A stretch of DNA of 64,000 nt from Pyxidicoccus caerfyrddinensis (GCF_010894405.1 NZ_JAAIYA010000030.1:1-64000); one strand, 5' to 3'. Counted from the stretch's first letter, positions 17,419 through 26,280 are shown. The notes: generated by a model not told the origin, from the letters alone. Numbers and translations are program-made.

Positions 17419-17946
17419 ATGAAGACCTCACGCCTCCTGATGTTCGGCCTGCTCGCCGCGGCTCCGGCGCTGGCCAGTGAGCCCACGCAGTACCTGGACC
17501 TGCGCACCCCCGCAGCGTCCCTCACCGCCCGCGTCACCAAGGACGGGCTCAGCAGCCCGGACCTCCAGCTGGGCCTCGCGGACACCGCGCTGCGCGGCCG
17601 GGCGTTCGGGCGCCCGGTCAACATCGCGCTCGGCGATGACCACATCGGCGGCATCTACCTGGGCGGCCCCGTGGACCTGAAGCTGAAGGAGGACGGGGAC
17701 ATCCTGGAGGCGCGAGGCTCGTTCGGCGGCCAGCTCACGAACTTCAAGGTGAGCCCCAAAAGCCTGACGGGCACGGTGGGCCGGTGCAGCTACCAGCTCA
17801 CGTCCGCGAAGGAGCAGGACCGCTACCAGGGCACGCGCTCCTGCGGCTTCGGGCTGGAGAACCCGGTGACGCTGTCGATTCCGCCGGCCATCGCGGACGA
17901 CGACGAGACGCTCGCGGCGACGCTGTCCATCGTGCTGGCGCAGTAA
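17419..17946 (+). CDS. Secreted protein of unknown function
   Basis: A 175-residue protein with a clear Sec signal (MKTSRLLMFGLLAAAPALAS, cleavage after ALA). The mature part is beta-rich with two cysteines (GRCSYQL and TRSCGFG) about 23 residues apart that could form one disulfide. No known domain was recognised. It follows the Coa1-like gene on the same strand. A weak inverted repeat, AGCACCG (17361-17367) with CGGTGCT (17397-17403), lies between them and might partly terminate upstream transcription. Confidence 0.77.
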   Translation: MKTSRLLMFGLLAAAPALASEPTQYLDLRTPAASLTARVTKDGLSSPDLQLGLADTALRGRAFGRPVNIALGDDHIGGIYLGGPVDLKLKEDGDILEARGSFGGQLTNFKVSPKSLTGTVGRCSYQLTSAKEQDRYQGTRSCGFGLENPVTLSIPPAIADDDETLAATLSIVLAQ

Positions 17947-18054
17947 CCGCGTTGCAGGGCGGCCTGCGTCCGCGACATGTCCGCGCACGCTCGTGGGTTG
18001 AGCCATGCGACGGGGCGGGTATGGTGCGCCGTCCCTTAACGACGGAGCGTGTCC

Positions 18055-18855
18055 ATGGCGCAGATGCACGAGGTGGACTTCCACATCTACGGCGAAGACC
18101 TGCAGTTCGTCGAGGTGGAGCTGGACCCTGGAGAAGCAGCGGTGGCCGAGGCCGGCACCCTCATGTACATGGAAGACGGCATCGAGATGGAGACCATCTT
18201 CGGTGACGGCTCGGAGAAGAAGAGCGGCTTCCTCGGCTCGCTGCTCGGCGCGGGCAAGCGGCTTCTGACGGGCGAGTCCCTCTTCACCACCGTGTTCCTC
18301 AACCGCGCCGGCAGAGGCAAGCGCAAGGTGGCCTTCGCCGCGCCCTACCCCGGGAAGATCATCCCGGTGGAGCTGGGCAAGCTCGGCGGAGAGCTGATTG
18401 CGCAGAAGGACAGCTTCCTCGCGGCGGCCAAGGGCGTGTCGCTGGGCATCGCCTTCCAGAAGAAGCTGGGCACCGGCCTGTTCGGCGGCGAGGGCTTCAT
18501 CATGCAGCGGCTCCAGGGTGACGGGCTCGCCTTCATCCACGCGGGCGGCACGCTGCACGAGCGGACGCTGGGCCCCGGCGAGCTGCTGCGCGTGGACACC
18601 GGCTGCATCGTCGCCTTCACGCCGACGGTGGACTACGACATCCAGATGGTGAGCGGCATCAAGACGGCCTTCTTCGGCGGCGAGGGCCTCTTCTTCGCCA
18701 CGCTGCGCGGGCCGGGCCGGGTGTGGCTCCAGTCGCTGCCCTTCAGCCGGCTCGCGGGCCGCATCCTCTCCGCCGCGCGCCCCGGTGGCGCGCGCGACGA
18801 GGGCAGCGTGCTGGGCGGCGTCGGCCTGGGCTCCCTGCTGGGCGGCGACGAGTAG
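18055..18855 (+). CDS. AIM24 / TIGR00266-family protein
   Basis: A 266-residue beta-rich protein. EVELDPGEAAVAEAGTLMYM, a Gly-rich block (GSLLGAGKRLLTGESLF), HAGGTLHERTLGPGELLRVDTG and GEGLFFATLRGPGRVWLQSL follow the order of the TIGR00266/AIM24 family, which is widespread but of unclear biochemical role (the mitochondrial homologue supports inner-membrane architecture). The ATG at 18055 has GGAG 7 nt upstream; an in-frame GTG six bases earlier is less well placed. The C-terminus (LGGVGLGSLLGGDE) is the usual Gly-rich tail. It is monocistronic, with a strong hairpin downstream. Confidence 0.92.
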   Translation: MAQMHEVDFHIYGEDLQFVEVELDPGEAAVAEAGTLMYMEDGIEMETIFGDGSEKKSGFLGSLLGAGKRLLTGESLFTTVFLNRAGRGKRKVAFAAPYPGKIIPVELGKLGGELIAQKDSFLAAAKGVSLGIAFQKKLGTGLFGGEGFIMQRLQGDGLAFIHAGGTLHERTLGPGELLRVDTGCIVAFTPTVDYDIQMVSGIKTAFFGGEGLFFATLRGPGRVWLQSLPFSRLAGRILSAARPGGARDEGSVLGGVGLGSLLGGDE

Positions 18856-18880
18856 CAGCACCCGTGTCACCGGGCCGGCG

Positions 18881-18898
18881 GCCTTCCGTGAGGAAGGC
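18881..18898. terminator. Hairpin after AIM24-like gene
   Basis: GCCTTCC-GTGA-GGAAGGC is a perfect 7-bp stem with a tetraloop, extendable by GC pairs with one bulge. It lies between convergent genes and can serve both. Confidence 0.75.
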
Positions 18899-18944
18899 GC
18901 CGCGCCGGTGGCCGGGCGGGCCAGGTCGCCGGGCCCAGTGCGGA

Positions 18945-21341
18945 CTACCGCCTGCGCCGTCTCGCCGCGGCGGCCAGTGCCACCAGCGCCCAGACTCCCG
19001 CCATGCCCGCCGGAGCCGCGCCGCACCCGCAGCCCACGTCGAGCGCCGCGGGGCCGCGCACCTGGAAGCGGGTGGCCGGAGACACGGGCCCCGCCGCCGC
19101 TCCCGTGACGCTTCCACGCGCCTGCGCCGTGACGCTGTGCTCGCCCACGGACAGGGCCTGGTCGGCGGGCACCGGGTGACGGAAGGCGCCCGTCGCGTCG
19201 GCGACTGCGATGGCCACCTCGGCACCGTCCACCGCGAGCGAGACAGACGCCCCGGGCGCGGCGACGCCGGCGAACAGCGGCGTGGAGTCCACCACCTCGC
19301 CCTCGGCGGGCACCACCATCACCGGCACCTCGCGGACGCCCGCGTCGGATGTCCCCGTGCCCGCGTCGGATGTGCCCGTGCCCGCGTCGTCGCCGGCTCC
19401 CGCGTCCGGCACCTCCGTGCCCGCGTCCGTCTCACCTGAGCCCGCGTCCGCGGGCAGCGCCTCGAAGCGCGTGTACTGGGAGAACGGCCCGCTCTCGCCC
19501 GTCTCGGTGTGGGAGTGGACGGTGACGCGGTGCGGACCCGGCGTCAGCGGGCTTTCCTCGGGCACCTGGTAGCGGAAGCGGCCGAACGTATCCACGGGGA
19601 TGGTGATTTCCGTCCCGTCATCCACCTCCACGCCCACCGTGAGGCCGTTGGGAGCCACCCCCGCGAACAGCGGCGTGGGGCCGACAGTCTCACCGTCCGC
19701 GGGAATCACGAGGATGGGCGGCACCAACACCCCGCCGTCCTCCAGCGTGGCGGCGACGCTGAACGTCGTCTCGATCGAGCGCACGCTGTACGCGCCCAGC
19801 GACTCGGCCACCATCGTCACCCGGTGATCGCCCGTGGTCAGGGGGTCGATCAGCCCGGGGTAGCTCCCGGAGAACTTGCCGTCAGAGCCTGAACCGACCT
19901 GGAGGACCTCCACGTCGTCGATGAAGACGACGACTCGCACGCCCGGGTCCGTGGAGCCCTGGAAGGAGGGACGGGACGGCACGCCCACCGCCCCGTTCGG
20001 GGGAGCGATGACCGAGGGCACCATCGGCGACTTGTAGGACGCGAGGTACTGCTGGCCGACGCCCGCGCCGCCCGCGCCCGCGCCATGCACGGTGCCGTCG
20101 AACGCCGTCGTCCCGGCGGCGCCACCCGTCACGTCCATCGAGCAGCCCAGCACCGCCCCCTGCACCAGCGCATACCCGCCGCTGCCGCCCCCGCCCGGAC
20201 CCAACTGGCGGATGGCGTCCGTCACACTGCCTCCCGCGCCGCCTCGCACCTGCACGCCACCACAGTCCGCCCCCCCGGCGGCGCGCACGACGACGGCACC
20301 GCCCGCGCCTCCACCGCCCGCGCCATCCCCATCCGCGGTGAGGGGCACCGAGCCGCCGTTCGCGGTGAAGAGGCCAGTGCCCGTCACCGTATTCGCCCGC
20401 ACGAGCACGAAGCCCCCGCCCGCCCCACCGCCAGAACCGTCGTCGTCGTTGCCCTCCCCCGCGCCGCCGCCCGCACCGAAGAGGGCCTGGTCCACGAGCG
20501 AGTACGTCATGGCCGCCCCCCCGAGCCCGCCCTCGTCCCGGCTGCTGTCCGCGTCCGAGGCGGTGCGCCCGCCGACGCCGCCCACTTTGCCGTGCCCGCC
20601 ACCGCCACCGCCCGAGTTGTGGCAGTTGCCACCGCCACCCCCGTTGACCAGGTGGCCACGCCCGGAGGCCACGCCGAAGCGGCCCACCACCACGCCCTCA
20701 CCCTTGAGGGAGCCTCCCTGCGCGGGCTGCAGGTCCAGCCCGGTACACCCCTTGAGGTTGGTGTGGTTGGCGAAGACGCCACCCCGGAAGCCCGCGCCGT
20801 CCGCGCTGATGACGCCGTGGTTCGTCACCGTGCCCGTGGCGAGGAAGGCGACGATGCCACCACTCTTGCCATCCCACGGGGGCGCGACGATGGCGGTCCC
20901 GGTGGGCACGGTGACGTCGGTGTACTCGGGCACCGCCACCACCTGCGCGCCCGGGACGGAGTAGCTGTTCACCAGGGGCGCGGTGAGCCGCAGCTGGGCG
21001 GGTGCGGTGCTCACGGACGACACGCGTGCCAGCTCCCAGCGTCCCACCGCGCCCGGCACCACCGAGGTGGAGCCGCCCGAGGCCGTGGTCGCGGGGAAGC
21101 CGTTGCTCTGGTGGATGAGCACCAGGGCCTGGGCCTTCAGGCCGCCGACCTGCGCCACGCGCACCACCTTGCTCCCGGCCGGCGTGTCCGTCGACACCGG
21201 CTCGGCGAAGTTGACGACGAGCTGGGCCTGCGTGACGGAGAGGGGGCCATCCCGGCCCGTCCCCTGTACGAAGGAGTCCAGCTCCGCCAGCGCGGGGAAC
21301 GCCGTGTGGAGTACGAGCACGAAGAGGGGAGCAAAGCGCAT
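18945..21341 (-). CDS. Large glycine-rich surface protein with MYXO-CTERM-like tail, AgmC-like
   Basis: A 798-residue exported protein. The signal peptide (MRFAPLFVLVLHTAFPALA) is followed by a beta-rich region beginning DSFVQGTGRDGPLSV, like proteins annotated as adventurous-gliding protein AgmC. Residues about 200-430 are very Gly-rich (collagen-like glycine runs with a CHNS insert). Two Ig-like segments follow (VIAPPNGAVGVPSRPSFQGS; VIPADGETVGPTPLFAG), then a DAGTGTS-repeat linker, a third Ig-like unit, and the end GCGCGAAPAGMAGVWALVAL plus an Arg run. That end is a MYXO-CTERM-type Cys-TM-Arg sorting signal. GGAGG precedes the ATG. It is probably displayed on the cell surface; a motility role is inferred only from the AgmC resemblance. 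Confidence 0.86.
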   Translation of the reverse strand: MRFAPLFVLVLHTAFPALAELDSFVQGTGRDGPLSVTQAQLVVNFAEPVSTDTPAGSKVVRVAQVGGLKAQALVLIHQSNGFPATTASGGSTSVVPGAVGRWELARVSSVSTAPAQLRLTAPLVNSYSVPGAQVVAVPEYTDVTVPTGTAIVAPPWDGKSGGIVAFLATGTVTNHGVISADGAGFRGGVFANHTNLKGCTGLDLQPAQGGSLKGEGVVVGRFGVASGRGHLVNGGGGGNCHNSGGGGGGHGKVGGVGGRTASDADSSRDEGGLGGAAMTYSLVDQALFGAGGGAGEGNDDDGSGGGAGGGFVLVRANTVTGTGLFTANGGSVPLTADGDGAGGGGAGGAVVVRAAGGADCGGVQVRGGAGGSVTDAIRQLGPGGGGSGGYALVQGAVLGCSMDVTGGAAGTTAFDGTVHGAGAGGAGVGQQYLASYKSPMVPSVIAPPNGAVGVPSRPSFQGSTDPGVRVVVFIDDVEVLQVGSGSDGKFSGSYPGLIDPLTTGDHRVTMVAESLGAYSVRSIETTFSVAATLEDGGVLVPPILVIPADGETVGPTPLFAGVAPNGLTVGVEVDDGTEITIPVDTFGRFRYQVPEESPLTPGPHRVTVHSHTETGESGPFSQYTRFEALPADAGSGETDAGTEVPDAGAGDDAGTGTSDAGTGTSDAGVREVPVMVVPAEGEVVDSTPLFAGVAAPGASVSLAVDGAEVAIAVADATGAFRHPVPADQALSVGEHSVTAQARGSVTGAAAGPVSPATRFQVRGPAALDVGCGCGAAPAGMAGVWALVALAAAARRRRR

Positions 21342-21394
21342 GGGGCCTCCATGGTGCCCCAGAACCCCGGTGCACGGCGAGCGGGGGGCCCCCT

Positions 21395-21931
21395 TCAGGA
21401 GAGCTGGCTGACCTCCAGCTCGCAGGTGGGGGCGCCCTGGTGCATGCACCGGCGCTCGCTCACCACCACCGGCTGGCCCAGGTGCCGGGCCAGCCCGCGG
21501 ATGGTGCCGATGCCCAGGCCACACAGCTTCCGGGGTGACGAGTAGGACACCTGGACCAGGTCGCGCCGCACGCGCTGGCAGACGACGCTCGGGGAGCGGA
21601 GCCGCGAGTCCCGGCGCACCTGCTGGTGGAGGCGCTCCACGTGCTCCACCATGTCGAGCACCGTCCACTGCGGCTCGACGAGGACGCCGTACGTACGCAG
21701 GAGGCTCGGCCCGAGCCGCTCGCCCAGCTCTTCCAGGACGCGCTGCCTTGGCTTGCCCGTCATCCGCGCCGCCGTGTCCACCAGCAAGAGCACTTCCTGA
21801 TCCGGGTAGTCGCGGAACGCCAGGTAGATGCGCCGGGGGAGGCCCGCCTGCTCCAGCAGGGAGTCCCAGCCGCGAGGCCCCAGCCGATGCTCGGCATAGC
21901 CTCGCAGCTCGTGGAAGATGACGCCTTGCAT
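21395..21931 (-). CDS. H-NOX / HNOB haem-binding gas sensor
   Basis: A 178-residue stand-alone H-NOX domain. It starts MQGVIFHELRGYAEHRLGPR, as in bacterial H-NOX and guanylate-cyclase beta subunits. His102 (ERLHQQV) occupies the proximal haem-ligand position. Tyr130, Ser132 and Arg134 in SYSSPR form the YxSxR motif that clamps the haem propionates. Such domains bind NO (sometimes O2) and signal to partner kinases, cyclases or chemoreceptors. No partner is fused. It lies 53 nt upstream of the glycine-rich surface protein gene on the same strand and downstream of the methyltransferase cluster. The distal pocket has no obvious H-bonding Tyr, which would favour NO over O2, but this is inference. 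Confidence 0.92.
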   Translation of the reverse strand: MQGVIFHELRGYAEHRLGPRGWDSLLEQAGLPRRIYLAFRDYPDQEVLLLVDTAARMTGKPRQRVLEELGERLGPSLLRTYGVLVEPQWTVLDMVEHVERLHQQVRRDSRLRSPSVVCQRVRRDLVQVSYSSPRKLCGLGIGTIRGLARHLGQPVVVSERRCMHQGAPTCELEVSQLS

Positions 21932-22053
21932 GCCCGGCCCCCTCGGTGCAACGCATTGCGTTCCACCGCACCTGCAAAGTTGCGCGCGAGGGGGTACCAC
22001 GTCCTCCTGCCCTCCAGGGTGATTGCACCGAGGGCGGGGTCCTGCGTTGAACA

Positions 22054-22548
22054 TCACTCCTTCGCGGCGGTCAGGGCCCTGACATTGCGGGGTGCGAAGA
22101 AGGGCTGGCGCAGCAGGCGCGGCAGGACGCGCTTGTCGACGCACCAGAGCTGGAGGGCGTCCTCCCACTCTCCCAACTCAGCCACCGCGCGCACGTCGGG
22201 CGCGTCGCGGTAGAGGCTGTTGAGGTTGTGGACGAGGGCGGAGAGGTCCTCCACCTCCCAGCGCTCGGAGACGTCCCCGGCGAGGACCTGCAGCTCGAGC
22301 ACGGGGCGCTCGCGCACGTCCACCACCTTGAAGCGGCGGGCGGCGCCGCCCATGGCGGTGGTGAGCGAGCCCACCAGTTCATCGGGCCGGACGCCGTAGG
22401 CCACGCTGAGGCCACCCTCGAGGAGGCCGGCGTCGCACAGGCGCAGCAGCGAGATGTGGGGAGGCTCCTCGTGCCGCACCACCTCGGCGGCGGCGTCGCG
22501 GTCCTTGAGGAGTCGCTCGCGGGCGAGCAGGTCGAGGGGGAAGGCCAT
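22054..22548 (-). CDS. Hypothetical protein
   Basis: A 164-residue soluble protein with no recognised domain. It starts MAFPLDLLARERLLKDRDAA, is rich in Leu, Arg, Glu and Val, and ends in RNVRALTAAKE. A mixed alpha/beta pattern (ARRFKVVDVRERPVLELQVL) is visible. It begins 13 nt after the cupin stop on the same strand, so it is the third gene of a methyltransferase-cupin transcript. Codon use is like its neighbours. The function is unknown. Confidence 0.75.
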   Translation of the reverse strand: MAFPLDLLARERLLKDRDAAAEVVRHEEPPHISLLRLCDAGLLEGGLSVAYGVRPDELVGSLTTAMGGAARRFKVVDVRERPVLELQVLAGDVSERWEVEDLSALVHNLNSLYRDAPDVRAVAELGEWEDALQLWCVDKRVLPRLLRQPFFAPRNVRALTAAKE

Positions 22549-22561
22549 TCGGCCCGGCAGC

Positions 22562-23065
22562 CTATCGCTCCTCGCCGCTCCAGTAGTCCACTTCGGCCGA
22601 CAGGGGCAGGATGGCGGACAGCGTGCGCGCGGCCTTGTCGCCTCCGGGGGCGGCGCCCGCGAAGAGGACCACCTTCTTCGAGTCCGGGTACACGGTGATG
22701 TCCGGCTCCACCATCGTGGAGAACGCGAGGTAGCGCAGCAGCTCCTCGCCGTCGTTGACGAGCTGGTGCGCGCCCTCGGGGCCGATGGGGAGCGCCACGT
22801 AGTCCCCCGCCTTCACCGCGACGGTGTCCTCGCCGATGCGCAGCCGTCCGGTGCCGGAGAGGATGAAGTACGCCTCCTCGTTGGCCGTGTGGAAGTGGCG
22901 CGGCCACGCATGCTTGCCGGGAGGCAACTCCATCATGCTGCACCCCAGCTTGCGGCCCTTCGCGGCGGCGCCGAGCTGCTTGCGGCGGTAGGCCACCGTC
23001 GGGCCCTGCGTGACTTCGTTCCAGGGGACTTCCGGCTCGTGGACGACGTGCGGGTGGGAGGACAT
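22562..23065 (-). CDS. Cupin-domain protein
   Basis: A 167-residue single-domain cupin. Motif 1 is PRHFHTANEEAYFILSGTGR, with the His-x-His and Glu metal ligands followed by the Gly turn. Motif 2 is IGPEGAHQLVNDGEE, with the third His. It resembles small metal-dependent or sugar-binding cupins of the ManC C-terminal type. It starts 33 nt after the methyltransferase stop, in an apparent operon, and may act on the same small molecule. Reaction unknown. Confidence 0.88.
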   Translation of the reverse strand: MSSHPHVVHEPEVPWNEVTQGPTVAYRRKQLGAAAKGRKLGCSMMELPPGKHAWPRHFHTANEEAYFILSGTGRLRIGEDTVAVKAGDYVALPIGPEGAHQLVNDGEELLRYLAFSTMVEPDITVYPDSKKVVLFAGAAPGGDKAARTLSAILPLSAEVDYWSGEER

Positions 23066-23098
23066 GGCAGGGGCTCCTTGCTGTGGACAACGCGCGTC

Positions 23099-23878
23099 TC
23101 AGGGACGCGTCGCCATCAGGGCGAAGATGCGGTGGGGAATGGACAGCGGCTCCTGCGGGAAGCGCTCGGCGAGCAGGGCCGCGAAGGTGGTGTCGAAGCG
23201 CGCCACCGCGGAGGCCGGAAGGGACGCGCCCACCCGGGCGTTGGCGCGGATGCGGCCTCGCCAGGACTCGTGGGTGTAGGGCACCGTCACGTCGAAGGTG
23301 AAGGACTCCAGGCCGGTGAAGCCCGCGTCGGCGACGTCGCGGAACCACTGCGGGTAGATGCCGATGCCCTGGCCGAAGCCGAGGTACGTCGGCGGCGGGC
23401 CGGGGTTGAAGGCGTCGATGAGGGACTCGGTGGCCTCGACGACGCTGCCGGCGGGGGCCAGCCAGTCGTTGTGGGCGATGACGAGCCGCCCCCCCGGGAC
23501 GAGCAGCCGTGCGGCCTCGCGCGCGGCCGTGGGCCGGTCGAACCAGTGCCAGCACTGCCCGGCGACGACGAGGTCATAGGACTCCGAGGGCAGGCCGGTG
23601 CGCTCGGAGGGGGCCTGGTGGAAGTCGATGCGCAGGCCCGCCTCGGTGGCGAGCCCTCGCGCGGACTCCAGCATGGGCGCGGACACGTCGAGCGCGGTGA
23701 CGGTGCAGCCCTTGCGCGCGAGTCCCCGGGCGATGGTGCCGGTGCCCGTGCCCACGTCCACCGCGCGCACGCCGGGCCGCAGGAGCCCCTCGCGGGCGAG
23801 CCGCTCGAAGAAGGCGTCCGGGAAGCCGGCGCGGTGCCGGGCGTAGTCGGAAGACGTGCGTCCGAAATCCACCTGCAT
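23099..23878 (-). CDS. Class I SAM-dependent methyltransferase
   Basis: A 259-residue protein starting MQVDFGRTSSDYARHRAGFP, a common start in UbiE/Methyltransf_11 enzymes. Motif I is AVDVGTGTGTIARGLA (SAM-binding glycine loop), the acidic strand end is VTALDVS, motif post-I/II is YDLVVAGQCWHWFD, and motif III is RLLVPGGRLVIAH. GGAG lies upstream of the ATG. It is the first gene of a probable methyltransferase-cupin-hypothetical transcript and is divergent from the citrate-synthase-like gene. Substrate unknown. Confidence 0.92.
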   Translation of the reverse strand: MQVDFGRTSSDYARHRAGFPDAFFERLAREGLLRPGVRAVDVGTGTGTIARGLARKGCTVTALDVSAPMLESARGLATEAGLRIDFHQAPSERTGLPSESYDLVVAGQCWHWFDRPTAAREAARLLVPGGRLVIAHNDWLAPAGSVVEATESLIDAFNPGPPPTYLGFGQGIGIYPQWFRDVADAGFTGLESFTFDVTVPYTHESWRGRIRANARVGASLPASAVARFDTTFAALLAERFPQEPLSIPHRIFALMATRP

Positions 23879-23935
23879 GACAGGGCTCCTCTCCACGCAT
23901 CGGGCCGGGGTGGCCCGGACCACGGGCGCGCACGT

Positions 23936-23964
23936 GTCGACAACGTATCCAGTCGAGTCGACAA
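23936..23964. promoter_or_regulatory. Direct repeat of GTCGACAA, 21-bp spacing
   Basis: GTCGACAA occurs at 23936-23943 and 23957-23964, two helical turns apart, with a palindromic GTCGAC core. It lies in the 111-bp divergent region between the methyltransferase and the MerR-citrate synthase gene. The same-face spacing suggests a regulator-binding site, possibly for the MerR-like domain encoded next to it. Confidence 0.42.
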
Positions 23965-23989
23965 TGGGCGCCGTGGAGGCGTGTGAGAC

Positions 23990-25315
23990 ATGAGTAGGCG
24001 CAAGGGCGGTCGCTCTCAATCTCGATTCGACCATCAACGTGAGGAGGAGCTGCTGCCAGCGGCGGAGGCAGCGGCGCTGCTGGGGGTGAAGCGGGCGACG
24101 CTCTACACGTACGTGAGCCGGGGGCTCGTGCGCTGCGTGCCCGAGCGGGGGACGAAGGAGAACCGCTATGTGCGCGCGGACCTGGAGCGGCTGAAGGCAC
24201 GTCACGACGCGCGGGCGGGGCACGCGGCGGTGGCCTCGGGGGCGCTGCGGTGGGGCGAGCCAGTCATCGACTCATCGGTGTCACAGATAGGCGGAGAGGA
24301 CCTGGTGTACCGGGGGCACTCGGCGGTGGCGCTGGCGGTGGAGGGGCGCGGCTTCGAGGACGTGGCGGAGCTGCTGTGGTCGGGGACGCTGCCGGCCCAG
24401 GCGGCACGATGGTCGGCACCGGAGCTGGCCTTCCCGCCGTCGGAGCTGACGCGGCTGCTGCCGAAAGGCACGCCACCGGTGGCGGCGCTGGCGGCGCTGG
24501 TGCCCCTGCTGGGGGCGAGGGACCCGGTGCGCTTCGCGGCGCCACCCGAGGGAGAGAAGGCGCGGGCGCGGCGGCTGTTGCGGCAACTGGCGGCGTGGGT
24601 GTGCGTGGCGTCGGCACCGGGCCGGGTGGCGAGGGCGCTGAAGGAGGAGACGGTGGCGGCGTCCCTGGCGACGGCGTGGAACACGGGCGTGAAGCGCGCG
24701 CCGGAGTTGATCAACCGGGCGCTGGTGCTGCTGGCGGACCATGAGCTGAACGCGTCCACCTTCACCGCGCGGGTGACGGCGTCGTCGGGCGCGGACCTGT
24801 ATGCGTGCGTGAGCGCGGCGCTGGCGACGCTGTCCGGGCCGAAGCACGGCGGGGCGTGTGACAGGGTGGAGGCGCTGCTGGCGGAGGTGGGCAGGCCGGA
24901 GCGCGCGGCGGAGGTCGTGTACGAGCGACTGCGGCGCGGCGAGTCGGTGCCGGGCTTCGGCCACACGCTGTACCCGGATGGAGACCCGAGGACGCCGCCG
25001 ATACTGGAGGCGACCCTGTCGGTGCGGCCGGAGGCGCCCCGCGTCCGGGTGGCGAGCGCGGTGAAGGAGGTGATGCGGGAGGCGGGGCATCCACCGCCGT
25101 CGGTGGACCTGGGGCTCGTGATGCTGGCGGACGCGCTGGGCCTGCCGCCGGGGAGCGCGGCCACGCTCTTCGCCGTGGGGCGCGCGGCGGGCTGGGTGGC
25201 GCACGTGCTGGAGCAGCGCGAGCAGGGCCACCTGTTGCGTCCTCGGGCCCGCTACGTGGCATCGAATCGCCCCGGAATGGGCGCCCATTCCGAAGCTGGC
25301 GCAAAGCCCGGCTGA
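23990..25315 (+). CDS. Citrate synthase-family protein with N-terminal MerR-like DNA-binding domain
   Basis: A 441-residue protein. Residues about 18-70 are a helix-turn-helix: LPAAEAAALLGVKRATLYTY, then VRCVPERGTKENRYVRADLE. The rest is a citrate-synthase fold with its motifs: LVLLADHELNASTF (catalytic His), SGPKHGGACDRVEALL, PGFGHTLYPDGDPR (second His region) and the C-terminal AHVLEQREQG. Citrate synthases condense acetyl-CoA with oxaloacetate. The fused DNA-binding domain suggests a regulator that senses acyl-CoA or oxo-acids, or a moonlighting enzyme. The final catalytic Asp is not obvious by eye, so activity is uncertain. A repeat that may be its operator lies 26 nt upstream. Confidence 0.92.
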   Translation: MSRRKGGRSQSRFDHQREEELLPAAEAAALLGVKRATLYTYVSRGLVRCVPERGTKENRYVRADLERLKARHDARAGHAAVASGALRWGEPVIDSSVSQIGGEDLVYRGHSAVALAVEGRGFEDVAELLWSGTLPAQAARWSAPELAFPPSELTRLLPKGTPPVAALAALVPLLGARDPVRFAAPPEGEKARARRLLRQLAAWVCVASAPGRVARALKEETVAASLATAWNTGVKRAPELINRALVLLADHELNASTFTARVTASSGADLYACVSAALATLSGPKHGGACDRVEALLAEVGRPERAAEVVYERLRRGESVPGFGHTLYPDGDPRTPPILEATLSVRPEAPRVRVASAVKEVMREAGHPPPSVDLGLVMLADALGLPPGSAATLFAVGRAAGWVAHVLEQREQGHLLRPRARYVASNRPGMGAHSEAGAKPG

Positions 25316-25398
25316 GGCCTTGCAAGCGCCCGATGATATGGTCGGTCCCCAGCGACTTTGACGGCGAGACCTCACATCATTCCCAGAACGGTAAAGCC

Positions 25399-26280
25399 AT
25401 GCTTTGGCGGCCTTCCTTCATCAACAATCTCGTCCTCTTGTTTCTGATATCCACCCTGCAGCTCTTTCAAGGTGTGGCGCAAGCAGAGACACCCCGGGCC
25501 ACAGCGGACTTGAGCTTCGTCAACGGAATCTCAGACCCCCTTTTCCGCGGCTGGCCACTGGTAGTCTTTATTGACGTAAGACACTCACAAGGGGCGCTCG
25601 CGAGAATCACCGGAGACAAAATAACGCCCATCACAATTACCACCACTGCAAGAAGTTGGGCTCACCTGGTCAAGCTTGTCGTCAGGAATACCCAGGGAGT
25701 CGTCCAGAGTTGGCCCTTCCAGTTGGTGAGGACGCCGAGCAATAGCCTCGTCCTCGACGCCAGCCATTCGGGCCGCCTGATGGTGACGCTGTCGCCGTCG
25801 GCCACAGCCGCAATCAAGCAGGGCAAGTACAGGCTACGTCTCTGGTTTGATACCCGGAAGGAAACCACCGAAGCGAGCTGGAAGGGGTGGGCGACAAACG
25901 AGGTAGAACTTGTGATCAGTGAAGCACCCACAAGCCTGACCCCAGAGCAGAGATGTGACATGGGACACATGTTTGCCGGCTACCATGTTGCCCAAGGCAA
26001 CTCCTCACAAGCACTCGCGGCACTGGATTCCGCCTTGACTGAGGCTCCAGAAGAAGTCCTCTGCCTCTCAGCGAGAGCTGAACTTGCCGTTTCAATGGGC
26101 AAGACCTACGAGGCCATCGACTTCTATAAACGAGCCATTCTTGCTCAAAACGCCCTGCCCTCGACCGAGCCACGCGGCGACGGAGTACCAGGCATCGAAT
26201 GCCGAGCGCTCACGAACTCACTTCCGCCAGGTGAGCGCGACCCGCTGGTCGAGTGTGGATACAGAAGAAGCACCCCCTAG
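25399..26280 (+). CDS. Secreted protein with C-terminal TPR-like helices
   Basis: A 293-residue protein. The signal MLWRPSFINNLVLLFLISTL is followed by LQLFQGVAQAE with an AxA cleavage site. The mature N-terminal domain is beta-rich (SGRLMVTLSPSATAAIKQGK). A TPR-like pair follows: HMFAGYHVAQGNSSQALAAL, then ALTEAPEEVLCLSARAELAV. Codon use and base composition are clearly less GC-rich than the surroundings, hinting at recent acquisition. The start is uncertain: ATG 25399 gives a clean signal, while an in-frame ATG at 25333 would add 22 residues. Function unknown. Confidence 0.75.
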   Translation: MLWRPSFINNLVLLFLISTLQLFQGVAQAETPRATADLSFVNGISDPLFRGWPLVVFIDVRHSQGALARITGDKITPITITTTARSWAHLVKLVVRNTQGVVQSWPFQLVRTPSNSLVLDASHSGRLMVTLSPSATAAIKQGKYRLRLWFDTRKETTEASWKGWATNEVELVISEAPTSLTPEQRCDMGHMFAGYHVAQGNSSQALAALDSALTEAPEEVLCLSARAELAVSMGKTYEAIDFYKRAILAQNALPSTEPRGDGVPGIECRALTNSLPPGERDPLVECGYRRSTP

